Positions 31,627-40,938 of a stretch of 41,345 bases of DNA are shown here, in pieces. The stretch comes from Bifidobacterium pluvialisilvae (lineage in GTDB: Bacteria > Actinomycetota > Actinomycetes > Actinomycetales > Bifidobacteriaceae). Numbering within the stretch: position 1 is the stretch's first letter; each line of letters opens with the position of its first letter. The position numbers were made by a program, and so were the translations under genes. The stretch lies in contig NZ_JAHBBI010000016.1 of NCBI RefSeq assembly GCF_019331695.1, forward strand, positions 1 through 41,345, given 5' to 3'. The notes below the pieces were generated by a model that saw only the letters and a program-made list of their open reading frames with translations, made no database searches and was not told where the DNA came from.

Positions 31627-32847
31627 ATGCCCGCCACTGATTCCGCAGTACAACGCCATTCATGCCCGGTGCCGTTCGCACCCATCGCCGAATCCATACC
31701 GCCCAACGTGTTCGCCGTCATGGACCAAAAAGTCGCACGGGCCGTCGCCGGGGGAGCGGACGTCATCGACCTCGCCAAAGGCAACCCCGACGCCTACCCG
31801 GCCGCGTTCATCCGCGACGCCGCCAAACAGGCCGTCGACGACCCCGCCAACGCGCGATACACCCCATTCGACGGCAAGCCGGCATACCTCGAAGCCGCCG
31901 CCGACTGGTACCGGAATGTGCACGACGTCACGCTCGACTGGCCCACACAACTGTTCGCCGTCGAAGGCGCGGTCGACGGTCTCGCCGGACTCTACGCCAT
32001 CCTCGCCGACCGTGGCGACGCCGTCGCATTCGTGGACCCCTACTATCCCTCCTACCATTGCATGGCCGTCATGCATGGCGCCGAGGAGATACTGCTGCCA
32101 GCGCTCGCCGACCGCGGCTTCCTGCCCGACCTCGACGCCGTGCCGGCGGAGACATGGGACCGTATGACGATGCTCGTGCTCAACTATCCCAACAACCCCA
32201 CCGGCGCACAGGCTTCGCCGGAATTCCTGAAGCGCGCCGTCGAACTGGCGCACGAGCACCGGTTCGTCATCGTGCACGACTACGCCTACACGGGCCTCGG
32301 CGTCGGCGGGCCGGACGCGCAGCAGCACAGCATCCTCGAAATCCCCGGCGCGTTCGACGTGGCCGTGGAGGTGTGCTCGCTGTCGAAGATGTACGCCATG
32401 GCCGGCTGGCGCGCAGGATTCGTCGCGGGGAACGAGACCGTGGTCTCACGGCTCAAGCTCTACCACTATCAGATGGGTTCCATGATTACCGGCAGCATCC
32501 AGGACGCCGGCATCGTGGCACTGCGGTCTGACCAGTCATGCGTTACGGAACTCGCCGAACGCTACGCCGCACGCCGCCGCATCGTGGCGGAAGGCCTACG
32601 CGAGGCCGGATTCGACGTGTTCGACTCCGCCGGCGGCATCTACGTATGGGCGCGCGTACCGCAATCGGCCGGCTGGACGGGGGAGAGCCTCGCCGATCAT
32701 CTGCTCGACCACGCCTCCGTGGCCGTGCTCCCCGGCACCTGCTTCGGCCGCGTCGGCCGCGACTACGTGCGGCTGAGCCTGCTCAAATCCGAGTCCGAAC
32801 TCGCCGAAGCCGTCCGCCGCATTCAAAACGCACTGCGTGAGATGTGA
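31627..32847 (+). CDS. Pyridoxal-phosphate-dependent aminotransferase (class I/II)
   Basis: A 406-residue fold-type-I aminotransferase. Blocks: VIDLAKGNPDAYPAAFIRDA, AVEGAVDGLAGLYAIL, FVDPYYPSYH, LVLNYPNNPTGAQAS, VIVHDYAYTGLG, and the PLP lysine in SLSKMYAMAGWRAGFVAG (Lys 254). The pattern resembles alanine or LL-diaminopimelate-type aminotransferases; the substrate is not certain. The start is ambiguous: ATG 31627 follows AGGAG by 11 nt, while in-frame ATGs at 31540 (overlapping the YolD stop) and 31597 are possible. A TATATT hexamer at 31586-31591 may be its own -10. Confidence 0.87.
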   Translation: MPATDSAVQRHSCPVPFAPIAESIPPNVFAVMDQKVARAVAGGADVIDLAKGNPDAYPAAFIRDAAKQAVDDPANARYTPFDGKPAYLEAAADWYRNVHDVTLDWPTQLFAVEGAVDGLAGLYAILADRGDAVAFVDPYYPSYHCMAVMHGAEEILLPALADRGFLPDLDAVPAETWDRMTMLVLNYPNNPTGAQASPEFLKRAVELAHEHRFVIVHDYAYTGLGVGGPDAQQHSILEIPGAFDVAVEVCSLSKMYAMAGWRAGFVAGNETVVSRLKLYHYQMGSMITGSIQDAGIVALRSDQSCVTELAERYAARRRIVAEGLREAGFDVFDSAGGIYVWARVPQSAGWTGESLADHLLDHASVAVLPGTCFGRVGRDYVRLSLLKSESELAEAVRRIQNALREM

Positions 32848-32855
32848 AATCCGCG

Positions 32856-32916
32856 GGTTTACTCGCGCAATTTGTCGTAAAACGTGCCTGAATTCGACGC
32901 TTTGCGCGAGTAAACC
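32856..32916. terminator. Bidirectional terminator-like hairpin
   Basis: GGTTTACTCGCGCAA (32856-32870) pairs perfectly with 32902-32916 (15 bp). GTCG/CGAC can pair inside the 31-nt loop. It lies between two convergent genes. A half copy occurs at 5419-5439. Confidence 0.75.
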
Positions 32917-32924
32917 GCGAACTT

Positions 32925-33200
32925 CTACCGTTTTTTGAACAGTCCGCTGAGCTTGGTGAGCACACGTTCGGCGGTGTCGTCGGCCTGCTCGCGGGCCGAC
33001 CTGCGGGTCCGTTCCATGGACGCGCTCATGGAACGGAACGTCTTGTCGAGCTCCGCGGCGCCGTCACCGATGCTCTCATCGAACTCGTTCAGGGCCCTCC
33101 GCCCTTCGTCCTGCACATCACGCATGCCTTGCACACCGGCGTTCAGCATGCGCAGCCGCGCATCGTCACCGTCTTCGGCATGCCGACGTCCATCGTCCAT
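32925..33200 (-). CDS. Small hypothetical helical protein
   Basis: A 91-residue, charged, cysteine-free protein, probably a coiled coil (VQGMRDVQDEGRRALNEFDE, MERTRRSAREQADDTAERV). I do not recognise a family. GGGGAGG 6 nt before ATG 33200 supports expression. It converges on the aminotransferase gene. No membrane segment or signal peptide. Confidence 0.65.
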   Translation of the reverse strand: MDDGRRHAEDGDDARLRMLNAGVQGMRDVQDEGRRALNEFDESIGDGAAELDKTFRSMSASMERTRRSAREQADDTAERVLTKLSGLFKKR

Positions 33201-33392
33201 GATTGCCTCCCCGATCCATCTGATTCCGATGGTATTGCCACGTCGCAACAATCGACACTCGTGGTCATATCGTCCGGCATGCTATCGTCAAAAAAGCCAA
33301 ACACGTCGTCGTCATTGGTCATCAAAGATGACGGAGCAATGGGATTGACCGCATGTAATGTATTTGGCGAAACGTACAATAAATGGGTGTCT

Positions 33393-33420
33393 GGATGCTG
33401 GTCGATTGTCGACAGCATCC
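33393..33420 (+). promoter_or_regulatory. Hairpin directly upstream of the EcsC gene's ribosome binding site
   Basis: GGATGCTGGTCGA pairs with TCGACAGCATCC (12 bp with one bulged G) around a TTG loop. The ribosome binding site GGGAG follows about 10 nt later. It might affect translation or mark an upstream terminator; inference only. Confidence 0.4.
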
Positions 33421-33441
33421 GGGGGAACAGGGAGATCGTCC

Positions 33442-34254
33442 ATGAATATATTCGATAGTGTCGGTTCCGCGGCCAAAGGTGCGATCGATGGTGTATGGAA
33501 GACGGTGAAAAACACCGCCGATGAAGTCGGCAAGGCGGCCGACCAGGTCGGGAAACAGGCAGCGAAGGTCAGGGATGATGCCACGGATGCGGTGAAGAGC
33601 ATTTCCTCGCAGGTCGAAATGCCATCCTTGACGGAAGAACAGATGTCCGACGTGCTGGACAAATGCTACGACGCTGCATTGCACGGAATCCCGAAGGTCA
33701 GCAAAAGCAGTGACGCCTTGGCTCAGGAATATCTGGACCGATATGGTTCTCCTGAGAAAGCGGCCAAGGCGTTCATCGCCAATCAGATAGCCAAATGTTC
33801 CGTCTCCGGCTTTGTCACCGGGTTTGGTGGATTCCTTACGATGCCCGTCACCATACCGGCCAATATCAGTAGCGTCATCTATGTACAGATGCGCATGATC
33901 GCGGCACTTGCCTACATGGGTGGTTACGATACCCGCGAGGATGAGGTGCAGACGCTGGCATATTTGTGCCTGGTGGGCACGTCTATCACGGACATTGTCA
34001 AGAAAACCGGTGTGGAAGTGGCGAATAAAGTCACCATGGCGATGTTGAAGAAGCTTCCTGGGGCGGTTCTGATCGCCATCAACAAAAAAGTCGGCTTCAG
34101 GCTGCTGACCAAGTTCGGCTCCAAAGGGGCGGTCAATCTGGTGAAGGTCGTACCGGTGGCCGGGGCATTGGTGGGGGCCGGCATGGACTTCGCCGGCACG
34201 AAGGTGATTGCGGACAAGGCGTATAACGCTTTTCTGCTGAACAACATCGACTGA
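33442..34254 (+). CDS. EcsC-family protein
   Basis: A 270-residue protein of the EcsC family. The N-terminal ~70 residues are amphipathic and helical (GVWKTVKNTADEVGKAADQV). The family core is SGFVTGFGGFLTMPVTIPAN, ISSVIYVQMRMIAALAYMGGYDTREDEVQTL in shortened form, and a hydrophobic C-terminal part (VVPVAGALVGAGMDFAGTKV). In Bacillus EcsC is encoded with the EcsAB transporter, but its function is unknown; here it stands alone. AGGGAG lies 7 nt before the ATG. Base composition is less GC-rich than most neighbours, possibly a sign of transfer. Confidence 0.85.
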   Translation: MNIFDSVGSAAKGAIDGVWKTVKNTADEVGKAADQVGKQAAKVRDDATDAVKSISSQVEMPSLTEEQMSDVLDKCYDAALHGIPKVSKSSDALAQEYLDRYGSPEKAAKAFIANQIAKCSVSGFVTGFGGFLTMPVTIPANISSVIYVQMRMIAALAYMGGYDTREDEVQTLAYLCLVGTSITDIVKKTGVEVANKVTMAMLKKLPGAVLIAINKKVGFRLLTKFGSKGAVNLVKVVPVAGALVGAGMDFAGTKVIADKAYNAFLLNNID

Positions 34255-34355
34255 CCGCCTAACCGACGTTTGATATTTGTGATGGCGGCCCATTTATCGG
34301 TCGCCTCTGGACGCGCGCTTGCGGTCTACATGATTAAATATGCGTTCACAACGGG

Positions 34356-34455
34356 GTTTGTGGGTCTATGACATACATGAGGACCGTAACAAGGGCTTCC
34401 TTGTGTATGCCATAGACCCACTTATCATTTTTCGCGATTGGATAGACCCACAAAC
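34356..34455. repeat. Inverted-repeat element with two alternative pairings
   Basis: The arm GTTTGTGGGTCTAT (34356-34369) is the exact reverse complement of 34442-34455. An overlapping arm, GTGGGTCTATGACATACA (34360-34377), pairs at 17 of 18 positions with 34404-34421. Only one pairing can form at a time. Confidence 0.8.
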
Positions 34456-34519
34456 TCATGATGCAGGAGTGCAGGGGCATCGCGTAACGGATGCGTCGGC
34501 GAGGCAACCATTGCAATGA

Positions 34520-34565
34520 CAAGGCGGGGTGCATGGCCGTATAAGCCGGCATGCACCCCGCCTTG
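34520..34565. terminator. Hairpin downstream of purL
   Basis: CAAGGCGGGGTGCATG (34520-34535) pairs perfectly with 34550-34565 (16 bp). It lies about 100 bp beyond the purL stop. No T-run follows on the minus strand. Confidence 0.65.
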
Positions 34566-34666
34566 TTCTGGACATATTCGTCGGAACCGGGCAGGTTCGC
34601 TGAAATCGAGAGATTCGTCAGGACCAGCGGGTTTGCCGGCCCTGACAAAAGGAATCGGAATCGGCG

Positions 34667-37600
34667 TCAGGCGGTGAAGTACTCGACGCCGGCCTCGAAG
34701 ATCGGCTGGTACTTGTCGCCGGGCACGTTCACGTAGAGGCCCTTGCCGCTACGCTCCGAATGGCCCATCTTGCCGAACACGCGGCCGTCGGGGCTGGTGA
34801 TGCCCTCGATGGCGAGCAGCGAGCCGTTCGGGTTGACGTTGAGGTCCATGCTCGGCACGCCGTCCTCGCCCACGTACTGCGTGGCGATCTGGCCGTTGGC
34901 CTTGAGCTGCTCCAGCACCTCGTCGGAAGCCACGAAACGGCCCTCGCCGTGGGAGATGGCGACCGTGTGCACGTCGCCGACGTTGGTCTTCGCCAGCCAC
35001 GGGGAGAGGTTCGAGGCCACGCGGGTGCGGATCAGGCGGCTCTGGTGGCGGCCGATGGTGTTGAACGTCAGCGTCGGGCATTCGTCGGTCATCGGCACGA
35101 TGTCGCCGAACGGCACCAGACCCAGCTTGATGAGCGCCTGGAAGCCGTTGCAGATGCCGAGCATCAGGCCGTCGCGGTTCTTGAGCAGGTCGCGTACCGC
35201 CTCGGTGACGGCCGGGGCGCGGAAGAACGCGGTGATGAACTTGGCGGAGCCGTCCGGCTCGTCGCCGCCGGAGAAGCCGCCGGGGATCATCACGATCTGG
35301 CTGCGATGGATCTCGTCGACCAGCGCCTGCGTGGACTCGGCCACGGCCTCGGGCGTGAGGTTGTTGACGATCAGCGTGGTGGCGTCGGCGCCGGCGCGCT
35401 CGAACGCGGCGGCCGTGTCGTACTCGCAGTTGTTGCCGGGGAACACGGGGATGACCACATGCGGCTTGGCAACGGGGGAACCCGTGTACACGGTCTTCTT
35501 CGGCGCAGTGAAGCTCACGGTCTCGACCGCTTCGCCCTTGCCGCGGTAGGGGAACACATCCTCGATGCCGTGCTCCCAGGCCTCCTGCACGTCGGCCAGG
35601 TCGAGCGTCTCGCCGCAGGCCGCGAACTCGTAGGCCTCGGTGGTCTCGCCGATCTTGCCCATGCACACCAGGTTGGAGACGGCGGGCAGCTTGCCCTGGT
35701 CGGCCAGCTCCACGATGAAGCTGCCGTACGCGGGGACGAACAGGTCGTCGAGGGCGATGGCGTCGTCGAGCTTCACGCCGATGCGGTTGCCCAGTGTGTC
35801 CTTGAACAGGGTCTCGGCCGTGCAGCCGTAGCCCGGCGTGGAGACGGCGGCCACCTGACCGTCGTCGACGAGGTTCTCGATGACCGACAGCACCTCGATG
35901 AGGCTCTCCGGCTCCGGGGTGAGGCCATCGGCCTTGTAGCGCGGCGCGATGCGGACCACGTCGTGGCCGGCCTTCTTGAACTCAGGGGAGGTGGCGCGGT
36001 CCATCGGGCCCACAGCCACGGCGAAGCTCACCAGCGTGGGTGGCACGTCGAGGTCCTCGAAGCTGCCGGACATGGAGTCCTTGCCGCCGATGGCGCCGAC
36101 ACCGAGGTCGACCTGCGCCATGAGCGCGCCGAGCACGGCCGCAAGCGGCTTGCCCCAGCGCTTCGGATCGTCACGCAGCTTCTCGAAGTACTCCTGGAAC
36201 GTCAGGTAGGCGTCCTCGCGGCGGAAGCCGGCGGCCACCAGCTTGGAGATGGATTCGACCACCGACAGATAGGCGCCGGTGAACTGGTTCTTCTCCATGA
36301 TGTACGGGTTGAAGCCCCAGGCCATCGCGGAGGCGGTGGTGGTCTCGCCGAACACCGGGAACTTCGCGACCATGGCCTCGGACGGGGTCAGCTGCTCCTT
36401 GCCGCCGAACGGCATGAGCACGGTGGCCGCGCCTATGGTGGAGTCGAAGCGTTCGGACAGGCCCTTGTTGGAGGCCACGTTGATGTCGGTGACGAGGTCG
36501 TGCATGCGCTCGGCCAGCGTGGCGCCCTTCCACGGGGTCTCGTACGTGCCGCCCTGCTCCACGTGCGCGTCCATGAACTTCGGTGCGCCGTTGGAGTTGA
36601 GGAAGGCGCGGCTCAGGCTCACGATGGTGTCGCCATTCCACGTCATGACCATGCGCGGGTCCTCGGTGACGGTCGCGATGACCGTGGCCTCGAGGTTCTC
36701 CTCGCGGGCGTAGCCGAGGAACTCCTCGACGTCGTCGGCGGCCACGTCCACGGCCATGCGCTCCTGCGATTCGGAAATGGCCAGTTCGGTGCCGTCAAGG
36801 CCCTCGTACTTCTTGGTGACCTTGTCGAGATCGATGGTCAGGCCGTCGGCGATCTCGCCGGTGGCCACGGAGACGCCGCCCGCGCCGAAGTCGTTGCAGC
36901 GCTTGATGAGACGGCAGGCGTCGCCGCGGCGGAACAGGCGCTGCAGCTTGCGTTCGATCGGGGCGTTGCCCTTCTGCACCTCGGCGCCGCACTCCTCAAG
37001 GGAGTCGACCTCGAGCTGCTTGGAGGAGCCGGTGGCGCCGCCGATGCCGTCACGGCCGGTGCGGCCGCCCAGCAGGATGATCTTGTCGCCGGGGGCCGGG
37101 GTCTCGCGGCGCACATGGTCGGCCGGGGTGGCGCCCACCACGGCGCCGATCTCCATGCGCTTGGCCACGTAGCCCGGATGGTACAGCTCGTCGACCTGGC
37201 CGGTGGCTAGACCGATCTGGTTGCCGTAGGAGCTGTAGCCGGCGGCCGCGGTGGTCACGAGCTTGCGCTGCGGCAGCTTGCCCTCAAGCGTCTCGGAGAC
37301 CGGCGCGGTCGGATCGGCGGCGCCGGTGACGCGCATGGCCTGATACACGTAGGAACGGCCCGACAGGGGGTCGCGGATGCAGCCGCCGATGCAGGTGGCC
37401 GCGCCACCGAACGGCTCGATCTCGGTGGGGTGGTTGTGCGTCTCGTTCTTGAACAGGAACAGCCAGTCCTCGTCCTCGCCGTTCACGTCCACCTTCACCT
37501 TCACGGTGCAGGCGTTGATCTCCTCGGACTCGTCAAGGTTCCTCAGCACGCCGTGCGCCTTGAGGTACTTGGCGCCGATCGTGCCCATGTCCATGAGGCA

Positions 37601-38389
37601 CAGCGGCTTCTCGTCGCGGCCGAGCTCATGGCGGATGGCGAGGTACTTGTCGAACGCGGCCCTGACCACGTCGTCGTCGATCGTCACGTTGGTCAGCTGC
37701 GTGCCGAACGTGGTGTGGCGGCAGTGGTCCGACCAGTACGTGTCGATGACCTTGATTTCGGTGATCGTCGGGTTGCGCTTCTCGCCGGCGAAGTATTCCT
37801 GGCACACCTTGATGTCGGCGAGGTCCATGGCCAGTCCACGGTCCTCGATGAACTTGGCGAGGCCGGCGTCGTCGAGGTCGAGGAAGCCGTCGATGACCTC
37901 CACCTTGCCCGGCGTGGCGACCTCCATCTTCAGGGTGTCGCGGGTGGCGAGCGAGGCCTCGCGGGCCTCCACCGGGTTGATGACGTAATGCTTGATGGCG
38001 GCGATGTCGTCATCGGAGAGCGCGCCCTCGAGCACGTACACCTTGGCGCTGCGCACGTCCGGACGCTCGCCCTGGCTGATCAGCTGGATGCATTCGCTCG
38101 CCGAGTCGGCGCGCTGGTCGAACTGGCCGGGCAGGAACTCCACGGCGAACACGGCGGCGTCGCCGGTCTCGGGAAGCTCGTCGGTGGCCACGTCGGTCTG
38201 CGGCTCACTGAACACGGTGGGCACACACTGGCGGAACAGGTCCTCGCCGATGCCCTCCACGTCGTAGCGGTTGATGATGCGCAGGCCCTTCAGCGCCTCG
38301 ACGCCGAGGATGGTGCGCAGCTCGTTCTCCAGCTGCCGCGCCTCCACGTCGAAGCCGGGCTTCTTCTCAACATAGATGCGAAAAACCAC
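34667..38389 (-). CDS. purL: Phosphoribosylformylglycinamidine synthase, single-chain
   Basis: A 1240-residue fused FGAM synthase, the fourth step of purine synthesis, turning FGAR and glutamine into FGAM. The N-terminal PurS-like part is followed by the synthetase (DTYWSDHCRHTTFGTQL, FKNETHNHPTEIEPFGGAAT, GGAVTG-type loop GGRTGRDGIGGATGSSKQLE, GGKDSMSGSFEDL). A C-terminal class-I glutaminase follows (PVFPGNNCEYDTAAAF, GGFSGGDEPDG, LGICNGFQAL with the catalytic Cys, ISHGEGRF with the His). The start is GTG at 38389, preceded by AGGAAAGGAAAA. It follows purC by 71 nt. Confidence 0.97.
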   Translation of the reverse strand: MVFRIYVEKKPGFDVEARQLENELRTILGVEALKGLRIINRYDVEGIGEDLFRQCVPTVFSEPQTDVATDELPETGDAAVFAVEFLPGQFDQRADSASECIQLISQGERPDVRSAKVYVLEGALSDDDIAAIKHYVINPVEAREASLATRDTLKMEVATPGKVEVIDGFLDLDDAGLAKFIEDRGLAMDLADIKVCQEYFAGEKRNPTITEIKVIDTYWSDHCRHTTFGTQLTNVTIDDDVVRAAFDKYLAIRHELGRDEKPLCLMDMGTIGAKYLKAHGVLRNLDESEEINACTVKVKVDVNGEDEDWLFLFKNETHNHPTEIEPFGGAATCIGGCIRDPLSGRSYVYQAMRVTGAADPTAPVSETLEGKLPQRKLVTTAAAGYSSYGNQIGLATGQVDELYHPGYVAKRMEIGAVVGATPADHVRRETPAPGDKIILLGGRTGRDGIGGATGSSKQLEVDSLEECGAEVQKGNAPIERKLQRLFRRGDACRLIKRCNDFGAGGVSVATGEIADGLTIDLDKVTKKYEGLDGTELAISESQERMAVDVAADDVEEFLGYAREENLEATVIATVTEDPRMVMTWNGDTIVSLSRAFLNSNGAPKFMDAHVEQGGTYETPWKGATLAERMHDLVTDINVASNKGLSERFDSTIGAATVLMPFGGKEQLTPSEAMVAKFPVFGETTTASAMAWGFNPYIMEKNQFTGAYLSVVESISKLVAAGFRREDAYLTFQEYFEKLRDDPKRWGKPLAAVLGALMAQVDLGVGAIGGKDSMSGSFEDLDVPPTLVSFAVAVGPMDRATSPEFKKAGHDVVRIAPRYKADGLTPEPESLIEVLSVIENLVDDGQVAAVSTPGYGCTAETLFKDTLGNRIGVKLDDAIALDDLFVPAYGSFIVELADQGKLPAVSNLVCMGKIGETTEAYEFAACGETLDLADVQEAWEHGIEDVFPYRGKGEAVETVSFTAPKKTVYTGSPVAKPHVVIPVFPGNNCEYDTAAAFERAGADATTLIVNNLTPEAVAESTQALVDEIHRSQIVMIPGGFSGGDEPDGSAKFITAFFRAPAVTEAVRDLLKNRDGLMLGICNGFQALIKLGLVPFGDIVPMTDECPTLTFNTIGRHQSRLIRTRVASNLSPWLAKTNVGDVHTVAISHGEGRFVASDEVLEQLKANGQIATQYVGEDGVPSMDLNVNPNGSLLAIEGITSPDGRVFGKMGHSERSGKGLYVNVPGDKYQPIFEAGVEYFTA

Positions 38390-38413
38390 TGCGGTTTTCC
38401 TTTCCTGAATTCG

Positions 38414-38450
38414 TATGGCTCCCCTTCAGACCTTGAGAAGGGGAGCCATA
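38414..38450 (-). promoter_or_regulatory. Strong hairpin in the purC-purL spacer
   Basis: TATGGCTCCCCTTC (38414-38427) pairs perfectly with GAAGGGGAGCCATA (38437-38450). No T-run follows towards purL, so it is not a typical terminator; it could set RNA processing or partial read-through. The GGCTCCCC arm resembles the end of the CTCCCTCAGTCGG repeats. Confidence 0.6.
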
Positions 38451-38460
38451 TCACTGACGG

Positions 38461-39210
38461 CTACTTGACTTCGATGCCTTCGGACTTGGCCAGCTCGGCC
38501 AGGCGGGACTCGATCTCCTCGTAGGCGGGGATGATCGAACCGAGGTTGCGGCGGAACAGATCCTTGTCGAGGTGCTCGACCTTGCCGGAATGGTCCTTCT
38601 GGTCCCACAGACGGCAGGAGTCCGGGGTGATCTCGTCGGCCAGCAGCAGCTTGCCGTCGTCGGTGCGGCCCATCTCGATCTTGAAGTCCACGAGCTTGAC
38701 GTCGATCTTCGCGAAGATCTCGATGAGGGCCTCGTTAATGCGGCGGGCCAGCGGCGCGATCTCGGCGAGGTCCTCGCGGGTGCACACGCCGAGGGCCACC
38801 AGGTCGTCGTCGTTGACGAACGGATCGTGCAGATCGTCGTTCTTGAGGAAGTACTCGAGCACCGGCTCCTTGAGCGGCAGTCCCTCCTCGACGCCGAGAC
38901 GCGAGCAGAAGTGGCCGGCGGCCGTGTTGCGCAGCACGATCTCCAGCGGGAACATGTTCACCTTGCGCACCAGCTGGGCGGTGTCGTTCACGCGTTCGAT
39001 GAGATGGCTGTCGATGCCACGCTTCTTGAGCAGGTCGAAGATGATGGTGGTGATGAGGTTGTTCAGACGCCCCTTGCCGGTGAAGTCCTCCTTCTTCTCG
39101 CCGTCGCCGGCCGTTGCCGTGTTCTTGTACTCGACCCAGAAGACCTCCGGATCATCGGTTGCGTACAGCTGCTTGGCCTTGCCCTCGTAGAGCTTTTCCA
39201 GTTTCTCCAT
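38461..39210 (-). CDS. purC: SAICAR synthetase
   Basis: A 249-residue phosphoribosylaminoimidazole-succinocarboxamide synthase, which couples aspartate to CAIR. Signatures: [62 protein letters not shown] and [18 protein letters not shown] 39210 is chosen over the ATG directly before it because the AAAGG is then at a better distance. It begins the purC-purL operon. Confidence 0.97.
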   Translation of the reverse strand: MEKLEKLYEGKAKQLYATDDPEVFWVEYKNTATAGDGEKKEDFTGKGRLNNLITTIIFDLLKKRGIDSHLIERVNDTAQLVRKVNMFPLEIVLRNTAAGHFCSRLGVEEGLPLKEPVLEYFLKNDDLHDPFVNDDDLVALGVCTREDLAEIAPLARRINEALIEIFAKIDVKLVDFKIEMGRTDDGKLLLADEITPDSCRLWDQKDHSGKVEHLDKDLFRRNLGSIIPAYEEIESRLAELAKSEGIEVK

Positions 39211-39308
39211 CATTACCTTTCTCACAACGTGATTTCACAGCGTTATCGGAGTGGAAATTCGGGGTGAATAATCGAGCTTAGGATATCAAGCGCCAACTAC
39301 AAACACAA

Positions 39309-39340
39309 CGCGCCCGGACGCATGGAAACGTCCGGGCGCG
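39309..39340 (-). terminator. Terminator of purT
   Basis: CGCGCCCGGACG (39309-39320) pairs perfectly with CGTCCGGGCGCG (39329-39340). On the minus strand it is followed by TTGTGTTTGT. It ends the purT transcript before the purC promoter region. Confidence 0.8.
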
Positions 39341-39409
39341 GCGTCACACCGACGATGGATCCGACCATGGGATATCCATGCCGGACATCGCGGCGGAGGT
39401 CGTCTTCCG

Positions 39410-40729
39410 TCAGTCGTGTTCCGTCACCGTGACCGCAAGGCGTTCGGCGACGTCGGCCGCCTTGCGACGGGCCTCGTCCCCGGTGGCGGCGGACGCCAGG
39501 GCGACGGCCATGCGGCGATGGCCGTCCACGCCCGGCTTGCCGAAAATGCGCACGTCCGTGTCGGGCTCGGCAAGCGCCTCGGCGAGATGGCTGAACGACA
39601 CCGCGCCCTTGCCGGAGACGACGATCGCATGGCTGGCGGAGACCATGGACGCGTCCCGCAATGCGACCGACCGCTCGGATACCGGGACGCCGAGCACGGC
39701 GCGCGCATGCAGCGCGAATTCGCTGAGATGCTGCGAGATCATCGTGACCATGCCCGTGTCGTGCGGGCGGGGGGAGACCTCGTTGAACAGCACGCGGCCG
39801 TCCTTGAGCACGAACAGCTCCACGCCATACACGCCCCAGCCGGTCTCGCCGTTGGCGTGGGCGAGGTCCACCAGGCCGGAGACCATGGTCGTGGCGATCT
39901 TGGAGGCCTGACAACGCACGTCGTCCGTGATGTCCGCGCACTGCCACGACTCGCGGTAGTCGCCGTCCTCCTGACGCTGGCCGATCGGCTCGCAGGTGAC
40001 GATGCCGGACGACGAGCTCACCGTCAGCACCGTCAGCTCGTAGTCCATCGGCACGAACGCCTCGATGACCACGCGGCTGACCGTATGCTCCTTGGCCGTG
40101 CGCCCCTCGTTCTGCGCGATATCCCAAGCGTGCGCCACATCATCGGCGCCACGCATCACCGACTGGCCGTGGCCGGAGGAGCTCATCACCGGCTTGACCA
40201 CGCACGGGAACCCCACGGCGGCCGCGCCCTCGGCCAGCTCCGCCTCGGATTCGGCGAAGCGGTACGGCGACGTAGGCAGGCCAAGGGTTTCGGCCGCCAG
40301 ACGGCGCAGGCGCTCGCGGTCCATGCAGATCTGCGCGATCTGGCAGCTCGGCACCACCTGCACGCCGGCCTCGGAGGCCTTCGACAGCTCGGCGGTGGCG
40401 ATGGCCTCCACCTCGGGGATGATGATGTCGGGGCGGACGTCGGCGATCAGCGCGTTGAGCTCGTCGGCTTTGGCCATGTCGAGCACGCGGGATTCGTTCG
40501 CCACATACTGGGCCGGGGCGCCCTCATAGGAGTCCGCGGCGCAGACCCACACGCCCAGACGCATGAGCTCGATGGCGATCTCCTTGCCCAGTTCGCCGGA
40601 GCCGAGCAGCAGCGCGCAGGTGCGCGACGGGCCCCGGAGGTCACCGAGCGGGCGGTCCGGGACGGCGGGGGAGTCGGAAGGGGCAGGGGAGTCGGGATGA
40701 ATGACTGCGGGATTCTCAGACTTGCTCAT
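39410..40729 (-). CDS. purT: Formate-dependent GAR transformylase
   Basis: A 439-residue ATP-grasp enzyme that formylates glycinamide ribonucleotide with formate and ATP, the third purine step without folate. Blocks: CALLLGSGELGKEIAIELMR, DIIIPEVEAIATAELSKA, FPCVVKPVMSSSGHGQSVM, YGVELFVLKDGRVLFNEVSPRPHDTGMVT and VRIFGKPGVDGHRRMAVALA. It is about 45 residues longer at the N-terminus than the usual ~392, because of a Pro/Ser-rich leader. ATG 40729 has AAGGG only 1 nt away, so the start is uncertain. A separate transcript from purC-purL, as a terminator lies between. Confidence 0.95.
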   Translation of the reverse strand: MSKSENPAVIHPDSPAPSDSPAVPDRPLGDLRGPSRTCALLLGSGELGKEIAIELMRLGVWVCAADSYEGAPAQYVANESRVLDMAKADELNALIADVRPDIIIPEVEAIATAELSKASEAGVQVVPSCQIAQICMDRERLRRLAAETLGLPTSPYRFAESEAELAEGAAAVGFPCVVKPVMSSSGHGQSVMRGADDVAHAWDIAQNEGRTAKEHTVSRVVIEAFVPMDYELTVLTVSSSSGIVTCEPIGQRQEDGDYRESWQCADITDDVRCQASKIATTMVSGLVDLAHANGETGWGVYGVELFVLKDGRVLFNEVSPRPHDTGMVTMISQHLSEFALHARAVLGVPVSERSVALRDASMVSASHAIVVSGKGAVSFSHLAEALAEPDTDVRIFGKPGVDGHRRMAVALASAATGDEARRKAADVAERLAVTVTEHD

Positions 40730-40866
40730 GCCCTTCATTGTGGCATCAACGCTACCCGTCATGATTGGGCCCGTGGCGTCCGTGGTGCCTGTGGTGGCGA
40801 GAACGCCTGTGTGGTCTGGCGTCCGGCGTCGCCGTCGGTGCATGATGACGGTTGCGACACGCCGAA

Positions 40867-40894
40867 GTGACAAGCGTGGAAAATCGTGTATAGT
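40867..40894 (+). promoter_or_regulatory. Promoter of tRNA-His
   Basis: GTGACA (40867-40872) and TATAGT (40889-40894) are 16 nt apart, a good -35/-10 pair about 45 nt before the tRNA. Confidence 0.7.
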
Positions 40895-40938
40895 ATTCAC
40901 CTGTTGCGCTCATTCAGTTCGCTGAGTGAAGACGACAT

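Larger units (their letters stand above)
34259..34666. other. Gene-free region with two structured elements
   Basis: No gene is supported between the EcsC gene and purL. The region contains a three-arm inverted-repeat structure (34356-34455) and a 16-bp perfect hairpin (34520-34565). Confidence 0.6.

Noticed and set aside
34760-37210. Plus-strand open frame of 816 codons opposite purL
   Set aside because: Antisense shadow of purL; His/Val/Gly/Ala-rich, no recognisable domain.
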